Assembly: GCA_963732375.1 (NCBI GenBank)
Contig: CAVSZE010000014.1
Span: forward strand, 124,001 to 188,000
Length of the DNA stretch: 64,000 bases
DNA from: RPQJ01 sp963732375
Lineage (GTDB): Bacteria > Pseudomonadota > Gammaproteobacteria > Steroidobacterales > Steroidobacteraceae
Direction: 5' to 3'
Shown here: one piece after another, positions 26,963-33,808 of the stretch
How positions within the stretch are numbered: position 1 is the stretch's first letter
How the letters are laid out: the number at the start of each line of letters is the position of its first letter
Notes under the pieces: model-generated
What the model was told of the DNA's origin: nothing
What the model saw: only the letters and a program-made list of their open reading frames with translations
Databases searched by the model: none
Position numbers and translations under genes: made by a program

Positions 26963-28498
26963 CTAGGGCACCTGCCGCTGGTCAACGGTGGCAGGGACGG
27001 CCCCGCCAGTCGCAATCCCATCGCCCGTCTTCCCGAAGTACCGCTCGGCCGCGGGGTGCATCGGAATCGTGATGCCCGACGTGGCGCGCTCCTTCGACAG
27101 TCGCGTGGCCTGCATCCCAGCACCGCCGCTTGCCGCGGAAGCGTAGAGCAACTCGAGCGTGTTGCGCACCACCGCGTCGGGGACGTCGTCTCGGGTAACC
27201 AGCAGCGCGGTCGCCGCAGCCGTCGGCACGCTCACCGCCTGTTCCGGATAGGTGCGCGCTGGAATGTCCAGCGGCACAAGGCCGTGCACCTCCGCGACCG
27301 CCCGTGCGACCGTCTCGGGATCGAGCGGCAGCAGCTTGAGCCCCGAGGCGTGCATCGCGATCTCGAGCTGCCTCCAGGGCGCGGACACCACCTCGATCAC
27401 CGCGTCGATCCTTCCCGCCGCCAGTTCGTCGAGCGCCACCTGTGGACTCGGCTCTTCGAGCCCGACCACCTGGTCGATGCCGATTCCCGCAGCCGCAAGC
27501 ATGCCAATGGCCGTCTGCCGAGTGCCCGACGCGACGCGGCCCAGCGCCACCCGCTTGCCGACCAGGTCCTGGATCCGGCCGATGCCGGAGTCGGCTCGCA
27601 CCACGATGTGCACGGGCTCCGGAAACAGGCTGGCCACTGCCCGCAGGTGCCCGAGTGGACCGGTACCGGAAAATATTCCATAGCCGGTGACCGCGGCAGC
27701 GGCAACGTCGCTCTGGACCAGCCCGGCGCGCGCCTCGTCACGTTCGATCAGGAACGCATTCTCGACGCTGCCGGCCGTCTCGGCGATCGTGATCGGGCTG
27801 GTCTCGCGCATGCGTCCGATCACCGACGTGAGGAACCTCGAATACTCTCCACCGGCCGGGCCAGCCGCGATGACCACGCGCTGTCCGTTCTTGTTCATCC
27901 GCAACCGGATCGTGGCCAGCGCGTGATTGAGTTCCTCGGCGATGATCTTTTCGTCCGCCCCGCGACGCATTGGCGCTTGCTGCACCAGCGCGGCGATGCT
28001 GCGCACCAGTTGCTCCGCTTCCGAGCTGGGACCGGCACCGGTCGCCTCGGCAGCGGCCGCCGGGCGCAGCGCAACGACGTCCGCCGGCAGCCATCCGCCG
28101 TCGGCGACCCGATAGACGATGGACCCGTATGCGCGAAGCTGCGTGCCCGGTTCGTTGCGCCCCGACTTGAGTCCCGTGATGCCCTCGTCGGAGGCCCCGA
28201 TCGCGTTTGCGATCATCGTCGGACCGAGACCCTGCCAGTCGGATGGGTCGTAGGTCTCGGCAAGCTTGAAGATCGCGTTGTAGTACACGATCACCTGCCG
28301 GGTACCGTCCTCGGATGCGCGGTACGGCGCGCTGCCCTGGCGCCGGAACGCCTCTACCTGGAGCACTTGCCGGCCGAACAGCGCATCCACCCGCGCCTGG
28401 ACATCCTGCTGCAGGCCGGCTTCGCCGGGCCCGCGCGTGCAGGCCGCGAGCAGCACCGCAAATACAGCCCACAGGGCAAATCGAGTCGTCTTCCGCAC
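26963..28498 (-). CDS. TAXI-family solute-binding lipoprotein
   Basis: Predicted lipoprotein (lipobox LLAAC, Cys 20) of 511 residues. About 190 N-terminal residues of unknown fold precede a TAXI-type binding domain that starts around IRLRMNKNGQRVVIAAGPAGGEYSRF. Typical TAXI segments are ENAFLIERDEARAGLVQSD, LFPEPVHIVVRADSGI, LVGKRVALGRVASGTRQTA and the Tyr-rich C-terminal part. TAXI proteins usually serve TRAP transporters and are about 320 residues. No TRAP permease is present; the gene starts 2 bp after the end of a gltS-type glutamate symporter gene. A glutamate-like ligand is therefore inferred from context. Confidence 0.88.
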   Translation of the reverse strand: MRKTTRFALWAVFAVLLAACTRGPGEAGLQQDVQARVDALFGRQVLQVEAFRRQGSAPYRASEDGTRQVIVYYNAIFKLAETYDPSDWQGLGPTMIANAIGASDEGITGLKSGRNEPGTQLRAYGSIVYRVADGGWLPADVVALRPAAAAEATGAGPSSEAEQLVRSIAALVQQAPMRRGADEKIIAEELNHALATIRLRMNKNGQRVVIAAGPAGGEYSRFLTSVIGRMRETSPITIAETAGSVENAFLIERDEARAGLVQSDVAAAAVTGYGIFSGTGPLGHLRAVASLFPEPVHIVVRADSGIGRIQDLVGKRVALGRVASGTRQTAIGMLAAAGIGIDQVVGLEEPSPQVALDELAAGRIDAVIEVVSAPWRQLEIAMHASGLKLLPLDPETVARAVAEVHGLVPLDIPARTYPEQAVSVPTAAATALLVTRDDVPDAVVRNTLELLYASAASGGAGMQATRLSKERATSGITIPMHPAAERYFGKTGDGIATGGAVPATVDQRQVP

Positions 28499-28500
28499 GC

Positions 28501-29721
28501 TCAGAACCCCAGTGATGGCAGCGCGAAATAGACCTGGAGCACCGCGGCATTGGCGATGTCCGCGAAGAAAGCCCCGACTATCGGTACCAGCAGGAATGCG
28601 AGCGGCGACGGGCCATGGCGCTCGGTCAGCGTCTGCATCACCGACATGCCGACTGCCGTCGTGGCGAGACAGGCAGCGACCTGTCCGCCGCTGACCACCG
28701 CCGCGTCGTAGTCGCCGCCCATCGCGCGGCTGGTGACGAAATAGGCGAACGCCGCGGTGGCCAGCGCATTCACCGCAATGATGAGCAGCAGCGGACCCGC
28801 GAGCGTGGCGAGGTCGAGGATGCGCATCTCCATCAATGCGATGACGAGGAACAGCGACAGCGACACGCTGCCGACCGCCTGTACCGCCCGGTCATTGATT
28901 CCGTCGATCTTCAACAGCGCCGCGACATTGCGCACCGCCATGCCGATCAGCAGCGCCCAGAGAAAGTCCGGCAGCAGGATGCCCGAGCCTTTCATCCAGC
29001 CATGTACGGTGTACGCGGCGCCGATGCACACCAGGCAGACGGTAAGCACGAACAGCAACTGCTCGCTGGTGATCGGGAGGAACACGGGATCTTCAGCGCC
29101 CGCGCGCTCCGGCGTATCCGCCGCCCCACCGGTCGCGGCCGGTGCACTGGCCGCGACGCGCCGCATCAGGCGCTCCGCGACTGCACCGGCCAGCAGGCTG
29201 CCGAGCACCAGGCCGGCAGTGGCCGCCGCCATGCCGAGTTCGAGCGCGCCCTGCAGGTTGCGGGTGTCCGAAAAATTCGCGGCATAGGCCGCCGCCGTGC
29301 CGTGCCCGCCGACCAGGGAAATGGAGCCCGCAAGCAGTCCAACCAGCGGATGCAGGTCCAGCGCGCGTGCCAGCGCCAGGCCGATGGCGTCCTGCATGAG
29401 CATGACCAGGACAAACAACACCAGCAGCACCACGAGTTTCTTTCCGCCACGCGCGAGCGACCTGACGTCGGCGCCGAGTCCAAGCGTCGCGAAGAAGGCC
29501 AGCAGCAGCGGATCCTTCGGCGAATTGTCGATGCCGAACTGCACGTGCGCCACGATGCCCGCCAGCGCCACGACGATCGCGAACAGCACGCCGCCGACGA
29601 CCGGCACCGGGATGCTGTAGCGCGCGAGCAGCGGCACGCGGCGCACCAGGAAATGCCCGAGGAAATAAAGCCCCGTGGCCAGCACCAGTGTCTGCAGCAG
29701 GTCGAGGTCTAAGGTCGTCAG
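28501..29721 (-). CDS. gltS: Sodium/glutamate symporter GltS family, apparent CTG start
   Basis: Inner-membrane Na+-coupled glutamate carrier, 406 residues with about ten to twelve hydrophobic helices. Typical segments include YSIPVPVVGGVLFAIV, GLLAGSISLVGGHGTAAAYA (first pore-loop motif GGHG) and VVSGGQVAACLATTAVGMSVMQTLTERHG. No ATG or GTG lies near the family start. A CTG at 29721 has a near-perfect AGGAG 8 nt upstream, 13 bp after the ogt stop, and begins TTLDLDLLQTL as expected for GltS. The next gene, the TAXI lipoprotein, begins 2 bp after its stop. A small internal hydrophilic loop follows residue 220. Confidence 0.92.
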   Translation of the reverse strand: MTTLDLDLLQTLVLATGLYFLGHFLVRRVPLLARYSIPVPVVGGVLFAIVVALAGIVAHVQFGIDNSPKDPLLLAFFATLGLGADVRSLARGGKKLVVLLVLFVLVMLMQDAIGLALARALDLHPLVGLLAGSISLVGGHGTAAAYAANFSDTRNLQGALELGMAAATAGLVLGSLLAGAVAERLMRRVAASAPAATGGAADTPERAGAEDPVFLPITSEQLLFVLTVCLVCIGAAYTVHGWMKGSGILLPDFLWALLIGMAVRNVAALLKIDGINDRAVQAVGSVSLSLFLVIALMEMRILDLATLAGPLLLIIAVNALATAAFAYFVTSRAMGGDYDAAVVSGGQVAACLATTAVGMSVMQTLTERHGPSPLAFLLVPIVGAFFADIANAAVLQVYFALPSLGF

Positions 29722-29734
29722 CGGAAGCTCTCCT

Positions 29735-30268
29735 TCAGAAATCGAATTCCGCGTTGCCCGGCGCGCCCTCGATCGCAAGCATACGCAGCTTGGTCGCCAC
29801 GCCGCCATTCGCCGAGAAGCCCCCGGGCCGGCCGGCCGCGGCCAGCACGCGATGGCAGGGCACGATGACCGGGAACGGATTTCGACCCAGCGCCTGTCCG
29901 ACCGCCCGGGCTGCAGCCGGGTCGCCGATCTGCGCCGCGATTTCGCCGTAGGTCCGCGTCGTCCCGCGTGGGATCCGCCGCGTGGCTTCGAGGACCCAGC
30001 GGTCGAATTCCGCGACCGCGCTCATGTCCAGTGTGATCGAGTCTAGATCTGGCGACTCGCCGCTCAACAGCGCAGCGATGCCGGCGGCGGCCCGCTGCAC
30101 GCCCGGTGGCGGAGACGACTCGACCGCGTCCGGAAATCGCTGCAGCAAGCGGGCACGCTCGGCGCCCACGGGCTCCGGAAGCTGGACACCGACGATGCCG
30201 GTATCGGTCCACGCGATGCCACAGCGGCCAAGCGCAGTGTCGAAAAGTGCGACGCCAACGGAGGCCAT
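29735..30268 (-). CDS. ogt: Methylated-DNA--protein-cysteine methyltransferase
   Basis: Suicide enzyme that removes O6-alkyl groups from guanine. 177 residues from the ATG at 30268, with AGGAGG 5-6 nt upstream. The C-terminal domain shows RIPRGTTRTYGEIAAQIG, the active-site PCHRV and a GFSANGG segment (hairpin wing). An N-terminal extension without an Ada cysteine array places it with Ogt/MGMT. Lies between can and gltS in the same orientation, 19 and 13 bp from them. Confidence 0.95.
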   Translation of the reverse strand: MASVGVALFDTALGRCGIAWTDTGIVGVQLPEPVGAERARLLQRFPDAVESSPPPGVQRAAAGIAALLSGESPDLDSITLDMSAVAEFDRWVLEATRRIPRGTTRTYGEIAAQIGDPAAARAVGQALGRNPFPVIVPCHRVLAAAGRPGGFSANGGVATKLRMLAIEGAPGNAEFDF

Positions 30269-30287
30269 CGATCCTCCTGCGGCAGGA

Positions 30288-30941
30288 TCAAGTGCGCGAC
30301 GCGCCCAGGTCCACGACGCGCTCGAATTCTGCCTCGGTGCTCGCGACGTCCGAGACACTGAAGCCGAGATCGTGCAGCAGACCGTCGGTCAGGCGATAGA
30401 CCCAGGCGTGCACGGTCAGATCCTTCCCGCGGTCCCACGCCTGCTGCACGATCGTCGTCCGGCACACGCGCAGCGCCTGCAGCAGCACGTTCAATTCGCA
30501 GAGACGGTCGAACCGCTGCGACGGCTCGGGCAGCTGACCCAGCGCGTCCTGGTACCGCGCCGCCAGGTCACGGATCGGCCGCAGCCAGTTGTCCACCAGG
30601 CCCAGCTGCCGGCCCTCCCAGGCCGCCTGCACGCCGCCGCATCCATAGTGACCGCAGACGATGATGTGCTCGACGCCGAGGACCTCGACCGCGTACTGCA
30701 GCACCGACAGGCAACTGAAGTCGTTGTGCATGACGATGTTCGCCACGTTGCGGTGGACGAACAGTTCACCCGGCGGGAGCCCGACGATCTCGTTCGCGGG
30801 CACGCGGCTGTCGGAACACCCGATCCACAGGTAGCGCGGCGCCTGCTGCGCGACCAGACCGGAGAAGAAATCGGGCGAGCGCGCCACCATGCCGGTGGCC
30901 CAGCGGCGATTGTTCTCGATCAGGTCATGCAGATCGTTCAT
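30288..30941 (-). CDS. can: Beta-class carbonic anhydrase
   Basis: Zinc enzyme interconverting CO2 and bicarbonate. 217 residues. Zinc ligands and the catalytic dyad are in IGCSDSRVPA (Cys, Asp, Arg), and HYGCGGV (His, Cys); FVHRNVANIV is also conserved. The length and the start MNDLHDLIENNRRWA match E. coli Can. The ATG at 30941 is 59 bp downstream of the tRNA-Ile 3' end on the same strand, so it could be transcribed by read-through. It begins can-ogt-gltS-TAXI. Confidence 0.96.
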   Translation of the reverse strand: MNDLHDLIENNRRWATGMVARSPDFFSGLVAQQAPRYLWIGCSDSRVPANEIVGLPPGELFVHRNVANIVMHNDFSCLSVLQYAVEVLGVEHIIVCGHYGCGGVQAAWEGRQLGLVDNWLRPIRDLAARYQDALGQLPEPSQRFDRLCELNVLLQALRVCRTTIVQQAWDRGKDLTVHAWVYRLTDGLLHDLGFSVSDVASTEAEFERVVDLGASRT

Positions 30942-30999
30942 GCCCGCCCCATCGCTGCGCTCATCCGCCACGCCCGCCGGATGGACGGGCGATCTTGTA

Positions 31000-31313
31000 T
31001 GGTGGGCCCGGTAGGATTCGAACCTACGACCAAGGGATTCACTCTGCCCCACCGTTTCCGGCGGGAGTGGACTATCTCTTCACCCTCGGCATTGCTGCCG
31101 GTCGGGTGCGGGATGCTCAAAGCCTGTCATTAAGGGCGCTGAAGCCCTCAGGTAGTCTCTGCACCTTCCGGCGGTGTACCGCCGGCTCGGCTCAGGGTTG
31201 CCATCAGCTGGTCTGGAAGGTTCCCCTGAATTCGTCCCGTCCACTTCGCAGATTACGCCGCGAAGGCACCTTTCTCGATGAGTCCCCTGCACTAACCGCT
31301 GTGCTACAGGCCC
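31000..31313 (-). tRNA. ileX: tRNA-Ile(CAU), interrupted by a group I intron
   Basis: Exons 31313-31278 and 31039-31000 join into a complete tRNA with encoded CCA. Acceptor GGGCCTG pairs with CGGGCCC (one G-U), D-stem GCAC/GTGC, anticodon stem GGGGA/TCCCT, anticodon loop CT-CAT-AA, 5-nt variable loop, T-arm GTAGG-TTCGAAT-CCTAC. The CAT anticodon plus an intact 1-72 pair and the CTTGGTCG segment shared with E. coli ileX indicate the minor isoleucine tRNA whose C34 is changed to lysidine to read AUA, rather than Met or initiator tRNA. The intron lies between positions 36 and 37. A 6-bp hairpin (30971-30991) follows the CCA without a T-run. This tRNA is also an expected substrate of TsaD, encoded at 20778. 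Confidence 0.97.
31040..31277 (-). ncRNA. Group I self-splicing intron (Azoarcus-like, IC3 type) in tRNA-Ile(CAU)
   Basis: 238 nt, ending in G (omega-G) at 31040. The 5' exon CAU and first intron C pair with intron GGUG (nt 8-11), giving P1 with the obligatory U-G wobble at the splice site and loop GAGAAA. The guide GUGCCUU is what I recall for the Azoarcus tRNA-Ile intron. P2 is CTTCGC/GCGAAG. The P4-P6 part shows AATTCAGGGGAA and GGCAACCCTGAGCC; P6 is capped by GCCGGCGG/CCGCCGG. P7 strands are GACTA (31153-31157) and TAGTC (31070-31074) within GTGCAGAGACTA and AGATAGTCC. P9 is CCCGCC-GGAAA-CGGTGGG-like. No open reading frame is inside, so mobility would need a protein in trans. Confidence 0.93.
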
Positions 31314-31322
31314 ACGTGTCGA

Positions 31323-31330
31323 ATTGTAAT
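31323..31330. promoter_or_regulatory. Overlapping divergent -10 elements for tRNA-Ile and the HNH gene
   Basis: Minus strand TACAAT at 31328-31323 would start the tRNA about 3 nt before its 5' end; a weak -35 ATGGGA lies 17 bp upstream. Plus strand TGTAAT at 31325-31330 would start the HNH mRNA near 31337. The two boxes share four bases, so polymerase could serve only one direction at a time. Confidence 0.55.
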
Positions 31331-31349
31331 GAAACGGGAAGATTTTCCC

Positions 31350-31793
31350 ATGGTTTTTGTCACTGTCCTTCCGGACGCTCGACGGATGTCGTATCCCACG
31401 CCCCTCCCCGCCTGCAGAGTCTGCGGCCGACGCCTCCAAGGCCGGCAGACGCGCTTTTGTGGCCGTGTCTGCAAGAATCGCCATACCAACTATCATCACA
31501 AGAGCTACGTCAGCCAGCGCGTCCGTGCTGCCGAAGGCAAGAAGCGCCTGGTACTCATGATGGGCGGATCGTGCAGCCGCTGCGGCTATAGGCGAAATCT
31601 CGCGGCGCTGGAGTTCCACCACATCGATCCGAGTTCTAAATCGTTCTCGCTGGACGCGCGAACGCTCGCCAATCGGTCATGGAGACTCATTGCACGCGAA
31701 GCATCGAAGTGCCAGCTTGTCTGCTCCAACTGTCACGCCGAGATCCACAACCCGTCGAGTTTCTGGAAAATCACGCAAACGCCGCACGTCTGA
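31350..31793 (+). CDS. Free-standing HNH endonuclease next to the intron-bearing tRNA
   Basis: 147-residue HNH nuclease. The N-terminal zinc knuckle has CRVCGRRL then RFCGRVCKN. The HNH fold is CSRCGYRRNLAALEFHHIDP (first CxxC and His-His) with a closing CQLVCSNCHAEIHNP (second CxxC and final His). The ATG at 31350 is chosen because GGGAAG lies 8 nt upstream; ATGs at 31329 and 31386 are alternatives. GC in the lines I counted is about 57-62%, below the neighbours, suggesting transfer. It begins 37 bp from the tRNA 5' end, divergently. The family is widespread; some members are homing enzymes, others not. A role in intron homing is inference from position. Confidence 0.85.
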   Translation: MVFVTVLPDARRMSYPTPLPACRVCGRRLQGRQTRFCGRVCKNRHTNYHHKSYVSQRVRAAEGKKRLVLMMGGSCSRCGYRRNLAALEFHHIDPSSKSFSLDARTLANRSWRLIAREASKCQLVCSNCHAEIHNPSSFWKITQTPHV

Positions 31794-31844
31794 GCCGCGC
31801 GCATTCCGCAAATCGATGCCGCGGCCTCGGGCGGCGACCCCAGT

Positions 31845-32822
31845 TCACTCGACGGTCAACACCACCTTGCCGAACTGCGAGCCGCTCTCGAGCCACGCAT
31901 GGGCCTCACCGGCCCGCTCGAGCGGGAATGTCCGGTCAACCGGCACCTTGACCGACCCTGCGGCGATCCATGGCCAGACGTGATCCTCGATGGCGCGCGC
32001 GAGCCGTGCTTTCTCGTCGGCATTGCGCGCCCGCAGCGTCGATGCACTGACCGTAAGCCGCTTCAGCATAAGCTGTCGAAGATTCAGCTGGACCTCGTGG
32101 CCGGTGAGCGTCGCGATCACGACCAGGCGTCCGTCCGGGGCAAGCACGTCGAGATTGCGCTCGAAGTAGCTGGCGCCGACCATGTCCAGGATCACATCGA
32201 CGCCGCCGGCCGCCTTGATGCCGTCGGCCCAATCACCCGCTGCGGCGTCGATCGTGACATCGGCACCTATTTCCCTGGCCTGAGCTGCCTTCGCCGCGCC
32301 ACGCGCCGTCGCGAACACACGTGCGCCCGCTGCCTTCGCCAGCTGTATCGCCGTGACGCCGATGCCGCTGTTGGCGCCGTGCACCAGCAGGGTCTCGCCG
32401 GATAGCAGTTGCCCGCGCTCGAACACATTACTCCAGACGGTGAAGACCGTCTCCGGCAGTGCGGCAGCATGGATGAAGTCGAGGCCCGCAGGCACCGGCA
32501 AGGCATGTCGGGCGTCGACCAGCGCGTATTCCGCGTAGCCGCCACCGCCGAGTAGTGCGGTGACTCTGTCGCCGACCCGCCAGCGCGTTACATCGGCGCC
32601 AGTCGCAGCCACCTCGCCGGCCGCCTCGAGTCCCAGCGTGGCCGGCGCTCCGGGCGGCGGCGGGTAGAAGCCTGCCCGTTGGAAAATGTCGGGCCGGTTG
32701 ACGCCTGCGGCCCTGACCCGGACCAGCAACTGCCCCGGGCCCGGCTCGGGAACCGGCTGCGATTCGACGAACAGCGCGTCAGTGCCGCCCTTGCCGCCGC
32801 GAATGGAGATCGTGCGCATCAT
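31845..32822 (-). CDS. NAD(P)H quinone oxidoreductase, PIG3 family
   Basis: 325-residue medium-chain dehydrogenase without zinc ligands, the PIG3/Qor branch. N-terminal GroES-like part includes AAGVNRPDIFQRAGFYPPPPG, the PIG3 hallmark. The Rossmann part has the nucleotide segment LLVHGANSGIGVTAIQLAKA, where Ser-Gly-Ile-Gly replaces the more usual AxxGVG. It is expected to reduce quinones with NADPH. It faces the HNH gene convergently and diverges from the YeaQ-type gene. Confidence 0.92.
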   Translation of the reverse strand: MMRTISIRGGKGGTDALFVESQPVPEPGPGQLLVRVRAAGVNRPDIFQRAGFYPPPPGAPATLGLEAAGEVAATGADVTRWRVGDRVTALLGGGGYAEYALVDARHALPVPAGLDFIHAAALPETVFTVWSNVFERGQLLSGETLLVHGANSGIGVTAIQLAKAAGARVFATARGAAKAAQAREIGADVTIDAAAGDWADGIKAAGGVDVILDMVGASYFERNLDVLAPDGRLVVIATLTGHEVQLNLRQLMLKRLTVSASTLRARNADEKARLARAIEDHVWPWIAAGSVKVPVDRTFPLERAGEAHAWLESGSQFGKVVLTVE

Positions 32823-32919
32823 CTGTGTATCCTATCCTCTCGCGGCGACATTCGTATCGCTGCGGTCGAGCAACAACAGTCAACAACTGAAACGGTCAAC
32901 AAGCCAAGGGGAGTCTCAC

Positions 32920-33168
32920 ATGGGCATCATCGGCACAATCATCGCCGGACTGATCGTCGGCGCGCTCGGTCGTTTCGTGCTGCCGGGCGATCAGCCGTTG
33001 GGCTGGATCATGACCTGCCTGCTCGGTATCGCCGGCTCGGTTGGCGCAGGTTTCCTCGGCCAGGCACTTGGCTGGTACATGCCCGGCGAAGGCGCCGGCT
33101 GGATTGCGTCGATTCTTGGCGCCGCGGCGCTGCTTTTCATCGTCCAAAAGGTGCGCAGCAAGGGCTAG
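32920..33168 (+). CDS. GlsB/YeaQ/YmgE family stress-response membrane protein
   Basis: 82-residue small membrane protein of the transglycosylase-associated family, with three hydrophobic, glycine-rich helices: IIGTIIAGLIVGALGRFVLPG, WIMTCLLGIAGSVGAGFLG and GWIASILGAAALLFIVQKV. The family is often induced by stress; no mechanism is established. Strong AAGGGGAG precedes the ATG. A stable hairpin at 33207 follows. Confidence 0.9.
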   Translation: MGIIGTIIAGLIVGALGRFVLPGDQPLGWIMTCLLGIAGSVGAGFLGQALGWYMPGEGAGWIASILGAAALLFIVQKVRSKG

Positions 33169-33206
33169 TCCTGACTGGTTCCGGCCACGAGCAGGGATTC
33201 ACCGTC

Positions 33207-33240
33207 GGACGCCGTGCGGCTGCCGTGTCGCACGGCGTCC
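33207..33240 (+). terminator. 11-bp stem-loop between yeaQ-like gene and asparaginase
   Basis: GGACGCCGTGC/GCACGGCGTCC, perfect over 11 bp with a 12-nt loop, no T-run. It may end the yeaQ-like mRNA or shield the leader of the next gene, whose ATG is at 33263. Confidence 0.5.
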
Positions 33241-33262
33241 GTACCGGCACGGAGTATTTCGC

Positions 33263-33757
33263 ATGCAGATTCGCCTGCTGGTGACCGGTGGCACCTTCGA
33301 CAAGGAATACGACGAACTGAGCGGAAAGCTGTTCTTCAAGGACACGCATGTCCACGACATGCTGCAGCTGGCCCGCGCGGATCTCGACCTCGAGATCCGC
33401 ACGCTGATGATGGTCGACAGCCTCGAGATGACGGACCTCGACCGCGAGCTGATTCTCGAGAACTGCCTGCAGCCCGGCCGCGAGCGCATCGTGGTCACTC
33501 ACGGCACGGACACGATGCCCGAGACCGCGCGATTCCTCGGCGAGCGTGCCGCCGGTCGCACGATCGTGCTGACCGGCGCGATGATTCCCTACACGTTCGG
33601 CAGCTCCGACGGCCTGTTCAACCTCGGCTGCGCTCTCGCGTTCGTGCAGGTGCTGCCACCGGGCGTGTACGTCGCAATGAACGGCCGCTGGTTCGACTGG
33701 CGCACGGTAACGAAGAACCGGGCCATCGGACGGTTCGAGTCACGGACCGGCGACTGA
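33263..33757 (+). CDS. Short asparaginase-domain protein (N-terminal domain only)
   Basis: 164 residues, about half of a type I/II L-asparaginase. Both active-site regions of the N-terminal domain are intact: LLVTGGTFDKEY with the nucleophilic Thr, and VVTHGTDTMPET with the Thr-Asp pair. TGAMIPYTFGSSDGLFNLGCA follows. The C-terminal domain that completes the dimer active site is missing, yet the stop is clean and the ends look natural. Proteins of this length occur in many proteobacteria, so it is likely a functional short form of unknown substrate rather than a fragment. Confidence 0.85.
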   Translation: MQIRLLVTGGTFDKEYDELSGKLFFKDTHVHDMLQLARADLDLEIRTLMMVDSLEMTDLDRELILENCLQPGRERIVVTHGTDTMPETARFLGERAAGRTIVLTGAMIPYTFGSSDGLFNLGCALAFVQVLPPGVYVAMNGRWFDWRTVTKNRAIGRFESRTGD

Positions 33758-33808
33758 ACCCGCACCGGGACATGCGCTTGCCGTCGAACGGCATCGCCTC
33801 GCCCAGCG

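Noticed and set aside
30995..31320. Small protein frames across the tRNA-Ile region
   Set aside because: The sequence is fully explained by tRNA exons and the group I intron on the minus strand.
31329..31349. HNH start at the first ATG (31329)
   Set aside because: No ribosome site, and the base overlaps the -10 of the tRNA; ATG 31350 has GGGAAG at good distance. It remains possible.
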